A DNA stretch of 5,459 nt from Methanomicrobiales archaeon (GTDB taxonomy: Archaea > Halobacteriota > Methanomicrobia > Methanomicrobiales > Methanoculleaceae), in NCBI GenBank assembly GCA_012797575.1, contig JAAZOW010000003.1, positions 1-5,459 on the forward strand. Reading direction: 5' to 3'. Under the pieces are notes generated by a model. That model searched no databases, was not told where the DNA came from, and saw only the letters and a list, made by a program, of their open reading frames with translations. Positions within the stretch are counted from its first letter, which is position 1. Each line of letters opens with the position of its first letter. Of the stretch, positions 1-4,233 are shown piece by piece. The position numbers were made by a program, and so were the translations under genes.

Positions 1-155
1 CTGGTGTTATAGCTGGAGCGGTTGATCGAATCGACGGTCTCCTGCCTCCTTCCAAATACGATCACCTCCCCGACCTTCCTGGAGAGGCTCTGCGCGACGG
101 CGGTGCCCATGCTACCGGCGCCGATGACTCCCACCCTAGATAGTATCGCGATCAC
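1..155 (-). CDS. GpsA-like NAD(P)-dependent glycerol-3-phosphate dehydrogenase, N-terminal part (cut by window edge)
   Basis: Only the first 51 codons are present; the gene runs off the left edge. The protein begins with a Rossmann dinucleotide-binding fold: a beta strand VGVIGAG followed by SMGTAVAQSLS, giving the GxGxxG-type loop GAGSMG. It continues EVIVFGRRQETVDSIN and then RSSYNT, which matches the GpsA pattern in which the second strand is followed by an 'IN' helix end and the stretch before the YLPG motif. GpsA enzymes interconvert dihydroxyacetone phosphate and sn-glycerol-3-phosphate in the cytoplasm. The start is uncertain. GTG at 155 overlaps the stop of the upstream nucleotidyltransferase as GTGA, but this GTG lies inside a strong GGAGGTGA Shine-Dalgarno-like sequence. 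GTG at 134 is the other candidate and would start the protein right at GVIGAG. Translational coupling to the upstream gene is likely. Another small Rossmann dehydrogenase (ketopantoate or pyrroline-carboxylate reductase type) cannot be excluded from the N-terminus alone. Confidence 0.7.
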   Translation of the reverse strand, partial: MIAILSRVGVIGAGSMGTAVAQSLSRKVGEVIVFGRRQETVDSINRSSYNT

Positions 156-922
156 CTCCAGGCAGCGATTATGCCTGCGATGCTCTTAGCGTACCTTAGG
201 TCGTGGATGTCGTCGATCTCTGTCCATTTTAGATCGTTCGTGAATGAGTATGCGAGATCTCCATCCTCTGACAGGGACTGGTATATGAAGTCGTAGTAGG
301 TATTCGGATCATCCGCGGCCAGGGCCTCCAGCAGACGTTTTGCTGCACCGAGATCCCTACCAACGATCTTCGAGATGCCGATGAACTCCCCGGTCGCCCT
401 CTCTACCGGGACGGCCTTTCCCATCTCTTCGATGCGATTGTTTACTATCCTCACTTTGAATGACTCTTCTGTCAGCGACTTCACGTTATCAACCGCGATC
501 GTGGTCTGGTGTGCCTTTACCACATCGTTCAGGATGGCGCGGTCATACAGCAGATCGCCATTCAAGATGACGACTTCGCCATGCGCGCCAGCTAGCCCGA
601 TATGCAGGGAGTAGGCTGTATTCGTTGACAGGTAGTCGTCATTGCGAACTAAGTTGAAGTCGGCGCCATACTCTCTCTCCAGCATCGCGCACGCCTTTTG
701 CACCAGCTCCGCCCTGTACCCGATGACAACAGTGATTGTGCCCGCATCAAGGGATACCAGATCAGCGACCATTCGTTCAAGTAATGTGCAGCCGTCGATG
801 GGGAGCAGGCACTTCGGGCCGATCTCCTCGAGGTTCATATCGCCGCTCAACCTTTGCCCGCGCCCTGCTGCCAATATCACCCCGATCAAACAAAACACCA
901 ACCCGGCCTTATCAAGGGTCAC
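152..922 (-). CDS. LicC-like sugar/alcohol-phosphate nucleotidyltransferase (probable cytidylyltransferase)
   Basis: A 256-residue protein of the NTP_transferase (GT-A-like Rossmann) superfamily. The signature loop LAAGRGQRL is at residues 17-25 and the PKCLL lysine motif at 36-40. VVIGYR at 65-70 precedes the second helix, and NGD at 121-123 supplies the metal-binding Asp. GEFIGISKI is at 178-186, with WTEIDDIHDLRYA near the C-terminus (233-245), where family members have their second metal ligand. The layout and length match the LicC/phosphocholine cytidylyltransferase-like group, which makes CDP- or NDP-activated small phosphates. Because it sits between a CDP-glycerol-using transferase and a GpsA-like dehydrogenase, I infer glycerol-3-phosphate as its substrate; choline phosphate, inositol phosphate or a sugar phosphate remain possible. 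The longest frame starts at a GTG (922), with ATG at 924-922 in another frame blocked by an immediate TGA. About 10 residues precede the usual family start, so an internal GTG or TTG near residues 8-12 may be the true start. Confidence 0.85.
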   Translation of the reverse strand: MTLDKAGLVFCLIGVILAAGRGQRLSGDMNLEEIGPKCLLPIDGCTLLERMVADLVSLDAGTITVVIGYRAELVQKACAMLEREYGADFNLVRNDDYLSTNTAYSLHIGLAGAHGEVVILNGDLLYDRAILNDVVKAHQTTIAVDNVKSLTEESFKVRIVNNRIEEMGKAVPVERATGEFIGISKIVGRDLGAAKRLLEALAADDPNTYYDFIYQSLSEDGDLAYSFTNDLKWTEIDDIHDLRYAKSIAGIIAAWR

Positions 923-1079
923 ATACCTTCAGGCCATAAGAAGATTTGGCTGTTGACTGCGCATCAGTACCTCGCGGGCAGTCATGGACGATCTGCACCG
1001 TTTTGGACAAATCGCGGCCAAAGGGTGCCGGGAAGGGCAAAAATTCAGCTCCCTTCCTCTTCACGGGGGTGATCCCGGG
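923..1079. other. Intergenic spacer between glycerophosphotransferase and nucleotidyltransferase genes
   Basis: This 157-base gap separates two minus-strand genes. It holds one inverted repeat (described separately). On the minus strand, TTCTTATGG about 20 bases before the downstream start is only a poor TATA-like match. I see no convincing independent promoter or small gene here, so read-through from the upstream gene is plausible but not shown. Confidence 0.5.
1031..1057. repeat. Inverted repeat, 7-bp stem with 13-base loop
   Basis: GGAAGGG at 1031-1037 pairs exactly with CCCTTCC at 1051-1057. On the minus strand it lies about 23 bases after the TAA of the glycerophosphotransferase gene, and the loop carries a five-T run. 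A role as a weak transcript end or mRNA-processing hairpin is possible. The T-run lies in the loop rather than after the stem, so it is not a standard intrinsic terminator. Confidence 0.35.
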
Positions 1080-2267
1080 TTAACGCTGTTCGATCAATTC
1101 GCAGACCCTTTCACATGCAAGTCCGTCAGCGTGCTTGAACGTCAGTCTCTGTAGCCTGACTCTCTCCGGCTCCCACTTGTCGGGGTCCGCAAGGGCGGTT
1201 GTAAGAGACGCCATCAATTCATCAATGGTGGTTGAGATATCGCCCGGTGCCCAGTCGCGAAAGGGTTCGAGGATAAATCCCCTCATTCTCTTATATTCCT
1301 CTATATCAGGTGCGTGGAAGACGATAGGCCGATTCATGTGGAGGAAGTCGAAGTATATCGATGAATAGTCGGTGATCAGGACATCAACAGTGCTCAAGAA
1401 GTCGTAGATGGTAGTACCGATCTTTTGTAGATCATCGTTTAGGAGTATGCAGACGTACTCGCCGTTGTAGGTTTGAAACACACCTTCATCGTGGGGGTGA
1501 GGTTTACAGATGAACAGAAGGTCTTCGTCCTCTAAAAACCGGCGGAATTTCTCATCTGCGAGGATCTCTTCAAGAATTCTACGGCTCGCGTCGACGTCGT
1601 ACTCCCGAAAGGTTGGAAGGTACAGGAGGATCTTCTTCTCAGCGATGTCATTTCGACCAAGGATGCTGCATAGTGCCTCCATCCCGGAACCTTTGGGGCC
1701 GTAAAGCGCATCACAGCGGGGTTGCCCCAGGATCAGAATCCTGCCGGGATCGATCAGGAATGCGGAAGAGAAGATCAGCCGCTCGAATTCTGAAGTTGTG
1801 ATGAGGTAATCCACAGAATTCGCAAACCGTCTCAATCTCCACGTTGCAGAGAGTCGTGCAAGGGTGCCCGGGTGGTTGATGCCGGCAAAGTGACCGATTG
1901 TCTTCAATGGAAGGCCATGCCACAGCTCGATGCTCACCTGGCCTTTGGACTTCCAGGCGGGTGTACCGTGGGTGCTGATGATGTACTTTGCCGTCAGCGC
2001 GTGGTAGATATACTCACGTGATCTCCGGATGGCGTGGTCTGCGTTGACTGGAGAGTGGACGCACCAGATAAGTCGATGAGTTTTGTCGAGACCTGATTTG
2101 AGCATGCTATCGTACACGTACTTCGCGTTATCGGAGAGGTCGGGTACTGAGAAGAACAGGATCTTTCGATCATCCTTTGGTATGAACCGAGATAATGCCG
2201 AGAGGGTGAGCGTAACAGCATCATAGGCCAGCGATCGGATGCCGTCGATAAACCCGGGGGAAGCCAT
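1080..2267 (-). CDS. CDP-glycerol:polyglycerophosphate glycerophosphotransferase (TagB/TagF type)
   Basis: A complete 395-residue protein of the Glyphos_transf family (the TagB/TagF catalytic domain). These enzymes move glycerol phosphate from CDP-glycerol onto a lipid-linked primer or growing chain at the inner membrane face. Diagnostic motifs appear in order: the WHG-x-PLK block LWHGLPLKTIG at residues 115-125, containing the likely catalytic His117; LLYLPTFRE at 214-222; FICKPHPH at 252-259; ITDYSSIYFDFLH at 298-310, the donor-phosphate binding segment; RPIVFHAPDIEEY at 313-325; and a C-terminal FKHADGLACERV. The length fits a single-domain TagB-like priming enzyme or the bare catalytic half of TagF, which in bacilli is roughly twice as long. 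No transmembrane segment is evident, so peripheral membrane association is inferred. The start is ATG 2267; there is no other in-frame start in the 36 bases upstream, and no strong Shine-Dalgarno sequence is visible. The stop lies 157 bases before the nucleotidyltransferase, which points the same way and probably belongs to the same pathway. Confidence 0.9.
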   Translation of the reverse strand: MASPGFIDGIRSLAYDAVTLTLSALSRFIPKDDRKILFFSVPDLSDNAKYVYDSMLKSGLDKTHRLIWCVHSPVNADHAIRRSREYIYHALTAKYIISTHGTPAWKSKGQVSIELWHGLPLKTIGHFAGINHPGTLARLSATWRLRRFANSVDYLITTSEFERLIFSSAFLIDPGRILILGQPRCDALYGPKGSGMEALCSILGRNDIAEKKILLYLPTFREYDVDASRRILEEILADEKFRRFLEDEDLLFICKPHPHDEGVFQTYNGEYVCILLNDDLQKIGTTIYDFLSTVDVLITDYSSIYFDFLHMNRPIVFHAPDIEEYKRMRGFILEPFRDWAPGDISTTIDELMASLTTALADPDKWEPERVRLQRLTFKHADGLACERVCELIEQR

Positions 2268-2294
2268 CAGATCGAGGGTATACCCACGTACTCC

Positions 2295-2303
2295 TAGTTT
2301 AAG
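2295..2303 (-). promoter_or_regulatory. Possible weak TATA box for the minus-strand glycerophosphotransferase gene
   Basis: On the minus strand this reads CTTAAACTA, a partial match to an archaeal TATA element, centred about 32 bases before ATG 2267. With the usual spacing of about 25 bases to the transcription start, the message would be nearly leaderless. That would fit the absence of a Shine-Dalgarno sequence. The match is weak and the assignment rests mainly on position. Confidence 0.3.
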
Positions 2304-2512
2304 TGTGGGGTCGATGTGCGAGCTGGTCGCAGATGAAGTCCGTTAGCAACTATAGGGCGAATACCGAGGCATTACATCGGCTTTGGCTACTCTACGAGCG
2401 GATAGAACACTGCTCATGCCTATCGGGGCGACTCGTCGATCGTCCTCTCTGCGGCGTGGGGCTATGGCGTGCCGGTGGCTGTCCTCCATGTCCAGCATCT
2501 ATACGAGAATAA

Positions 2513-2521
2513 TTATAAATA
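2513..2521 (+). promoter_or_regulatory. Archaeal TATA box, upstream copy, for the glycosyltransferase gene
   Basis: TTATAAATA is a near-ideal archaeal TATA element and is preceded by the purine- and A-rich GAGAATAA, resembling a TFB recognition element. Transcription would start near 2540-2545, leaving a leader of about 50 bases before ATG 2595. Confidence 0.6.
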
Positions 2522-2527
2522 CCCTGC

Positions 2528-2536
2528 TTATAAAAG
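2528..2536 (+). promoter_or_regulatory. Archaeal TATA box, downstream copy, for the glycosyltransferase gene
   Basis: TTATAAAAG is a second good TATA match lying 15 bases after the first. It would place a transcription start near 2555-2560 and a leader of about 35-40 bases. Which of the two boxes is used cannot be decided from sequence. Both place the in-frame ATG at 2469 outside the transcript, supporting ATG 2595 as the start. Confidence 0.55.
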
Positions 2537-2594
2537 AGAGGCCGCTCAACGTCCTTCGTCCATGCCAGGACAGGGGAGTCTTGAGCTACTGCCT

Positions 2595-3725
2595 ATGCGT
2601 ATCTGTATGCTCACCACGACCCACCGCCCCCGTGACGGTCGGATATTCGAGAAAGAGGCGAAGAGCCTTGCGAAGGAGCACGACGTCACGATCGTCGCCC
2701 CCTCGGATGCTGGGGGCGCTACAGAGGAGGGGGGCGTGCGGATCATCACCATACCAAGACCTGCATCTCCCCTGCTCCATCCGATGACGCTCTGGCGGGT
2801 GTTTCAGGTTGGTCTGGGTGAGGAGTGCGACGTCATCCATTGTCACGAACCAGACGCCCTCTTTCTGGCGCTTCTGCTGAAGGCGCTGAGAGGCAGGAAG
2901 GTCGTCTATGACATCCACGAGCACTGGCCGAGCGAGATACCGTTTGACCTTGGCCTCCCCAGTGGGACTACTCTCACAAAGATCCTTGAGTCTCTGATCT
3001 CGCCGATGGAGATTCTGCTCGCACGGTTTGCTGATGCCAATATCGCCGTCAGTGAGAGCGTTGCAGAACGGTTCTATGGCGATGGGGTGGGGCCTGTGAT
3101 CATATCCAACTACTCGGTCACCGCCCTGGCGCCGCCGGTTCCGGAGGAGAGGAATGGTCATAGCGTGGTCTACATGGCCGGGAACATGCAGATGTTTCAT
3201 GGCATCAGGGAGTGTATCCAGGCGATCTCGAAGGTAGAGGCAACGTTCCCCGATGTCTCCCTGACGCTCGTCGGGAACGTCCGCGCGGATATCGGCGCGA
3301 TCGCGGCGAAGACCAATCCAAGGCCCGAGATCACGATGACGGGCTACCTCCCCTACCGCGAGATGTATGAGGCCCTGTGTAGGGGGAGTATCGCCCTCCT
3401 TGTCTTCCAGCCCGACTACTACAACGCCTACATCGGCCTCCCGAACAAACTCTTCGACTACATGCTCTGCGGTCTCCCCATCGTCGCAAGCGACTTTCCT
3501 GAGATCAGGAAGGTGGTCGAAGGGGCAGGGTGCGGGGTGCTCGTCGATCCAACGGATCCGGGCGCGATTGCGGAGGCGATCGTTTACCTGCTAGAGCATC
3601 CCGAAGAGGCGCGGAGGATGGGGGAGAACGGGCGGGTGGCGGTTCTTGAGAGGTATAACTGGGGGGAGATGGAGGGACGGTTGTTTGGGGTGTACAGGGC
3701 GATTGGTGGAAATACCGGCATCTGA
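2595..3725 (+). CDS. GT4-family glycosyltransferase (GT-B fold, group 1)
   Basis: A 376-residue cytoplasmic or membrane-associated glycosyltransferase that would add a sugar from a nucleotide donor to a lipid-linked or surface glycan. The N-terminal acceptor domain opens MRICMLTTTHRPRDGRIFEK, a start typical of GT4 enzymes, and has CHEPDAL at 83-89 and YDIHEHWP at 105-112. The C-terminal donor domain has VVYMAGNMQMFHGI at 191-204, LTLVGN at 223-228, a GLPNKLFDYM block at 281-290 and ASDFPEIRKVVEG at 298-310, then GVLVDPTDPGAIAEAI at 314-329. The usual EX7E donor motif is altered: the second Glu is Asp288 and the first position is Ile280, as in some GLPNKLF-type relatives. The frame is open further upstream to an ATG at 2469, but family alignment and the TATA boxes favour 2595. 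GGGGAG at 2572-2577 is a distant ribosome-binding candidate. Sugar and acceptor cannot be named. Confidence 0.9.
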   Translation: MRICMLTTTHRPRDGRIFEKEAKSLAKEHDVTIVAPSDAGGATEEGGVRIITIPRPASPLLHPMTLWRVFQVGLGEECDVIHCHEPDALFLALLLKALRGRKVVYDIHEHWPSEIPFDLGLPSGTTLTKILESLISPMEILLARFADANIAVSESVAERFYGDGVGPVIISNYSVTALAPPVPEERNGHSVVYMAGNMQMFHGIRECIQAISKVEATFPDVSLTLVGNVRADIGAIAAKTNPRPEITMTGYLPYREMYEALCRGSIALLVFQPDYYNAYIGLPNKLFDYMLCGLPIVASDFPEIRKVVEGAGCGVLVDPTDPGAIAEAIVYLLEHPEEARRMGENGRVAVLERYNWGEMEGRLFGVYRAIGGNTGI

Positions 3726-3909
3726 AATTTTCCATGAAAAAAATCGATACGGTCTCCTGTCCCCTCTGACCGAAACGATCTAGCTCCACTCCCGGGTGAG
3801 CTGTTACTGTAGCTGCTCCCATGCCTTACGGAAGACTCGGGCCAGATTTGTTCAGGCAACTTTCCCGCATCTACTCTCGCATAGCCGGGGGGCATGTCCT
3901 GGGGGTAAC

Positions 3910-4086
3910 CTAGGAGGAGGCCCCGCCAGGCAGGAGAAGGGGTGAGTCTTCCTCCCGGTAGTATTCGGGATGGTCGCTGTTCCGGGCATCGGTGAATGCC
4001 TTTCGATCGAGCACCCGAACCGGGTTGATCACTATGGCAATATCGTAAAGATCTATCCAGAGCGGGGCATGGAAAATCCGGCCAGA
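3910..4086 (-). pseudogene. Probable gene remnant on the minus strand, unrecognised family
   Basis: Between an in-frame TGA (4089-4087) and a TAG (3912-3910), 58 codons stay open. They encode a convincing protein-like sequence: IFHAPLWIDLYDIAIVINPV, then RVLDRKAFTDARNSDHPEYY, then REEDSPLLLPGG. Composition is balanced, with hydrophobic strand-like and acidic segments, and third positions favour G and C as in the real genes. No ATG opens the frame; a GTG lies at the 'VINPV' valine. A short segment just beyond the TGA in another frame (from a TTG at 4126, LWNKISVARYSDLI) could be the displaced N-terminus after a frameshift. I do not recognise the family. It could be a decayed gene, a small gene with an unusual start, or less likely a chance frame. 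A minus-strand T-run at 3743-3737 lies downstream. Confidence 0.4.
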
Positions 4087-4136
4087 TCAAATCTGAATAT
4101 CTAGCAACGCTGATTTTATTCCACAATTAGATAAGG

Positions 4137-4145
4137 TATAAATTA
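4137..4145 (+). promoter_or_regulatory. Archaeal TATA box for the polysaccharide deacetylase gene
   Basis: TATAAATTA lies in a markedly AT-rich stretch and is preceded by the purine-rich GATAAGG. Transcription would start near 4163-4170, giving a leader of about 65-70 bases with an AGAGG Shine-Dalgarno-like sequence at 4221-4225, eight bases before ATG 4234. Confidence 0.55.
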
Positions 4146-4233
4146 ATATCTATCATATTGACTTATTCGAGTAAGCGCATTCCGGACCCGGTCGAACCTG
4201 CAGAGACTGTACATCCTGAAAGAGGCTTAAGAT

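Larger units (their letters stand above)
2406..2594 (+). pseudogene. Possible coding remnant upstream of, and in frame with, the glycosyltransferase gene
   Basis: After TAG at 2403-2405, this frame stays open for 63 codons directly into the glycosyltransferase start. The first part, AYRGDSSIVLSAAWGYG followed by VPVAVLHVQHLYENN, reads like folded protein and has the GC-rich third positions of the neighbouring genes. The later part, around YKYPAYKREAAQR, overlaps the two TATA boxes, so it is unlikely to be translated now as part of the glycosyltransferase. I do not recognise a family. It may be the tail of a decayed gene or simply a chance open frame. A second frame just upstream (about 2333-2410, NYRANTEALHRLWLLYERIE) is also somewhat protein-like, which would fit a frameshifted relic. 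Confidence 0.3.
3726..4233. other. Intergenic region of 508 bases without an intact gene
   Basis: The segment between the glycosyltransferase and deacetylase genes holds a seven-A run (3737-3743, a T-run on the minus strand) and a 58-codon minus-strand protein-like frame without a start (3910-4086). Its right end is an AT-rich promoter (about 4100-4165) for the deacetylase. Nothing convincing is seen in 3745-3905, and no tRNA-like cloverleaf or repeat array was noticed. Confidence 0.6.

Noticed and set aside
642..956. 104-codon plus-strand frame antisense to the nucleotidyltransferase
   Set aside because: A shadow of a gene with strong NTP-transferase motifs; no start context or motif supports it.
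2383..2787. 134-codon plus-strand frame overlapping the glycosyltransferase start
   Set aside because: It overlaps the better-supported frame, has an Arg/Ser-rich composition and shows no family resemblance.
2586..3200. 204-codon minus-strand open frame opposite the glycosyltransferase
   Set aside because: It is entirely antisense to a gene with clear family motifs, and its own composition (many His, Arg, Gln) is typical of a shadow frame.
3721..3745. Possible terminator after the glycosyltransferase stop
   Set aside because: The homopolymer is A-rich on the plus strand, so it cannot act as a T-run terminator for this gene, and no stable stem precedes it.
3986..4002. Short hairpin GGCAT...ATGCC in the gap
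   Set aside because: A five-base stem is expected by chance, and it lies inside the putative coding remnant.
3584..4126. 180-codon minus-strand open frame
   Set aside because: It runs antisense into the 3' end of the glycosyltransferase gene and is rich in Ser, Pro and Arg with no recognisable motif. Only the different frame at 3910-4086 in the gap looks protein-like.
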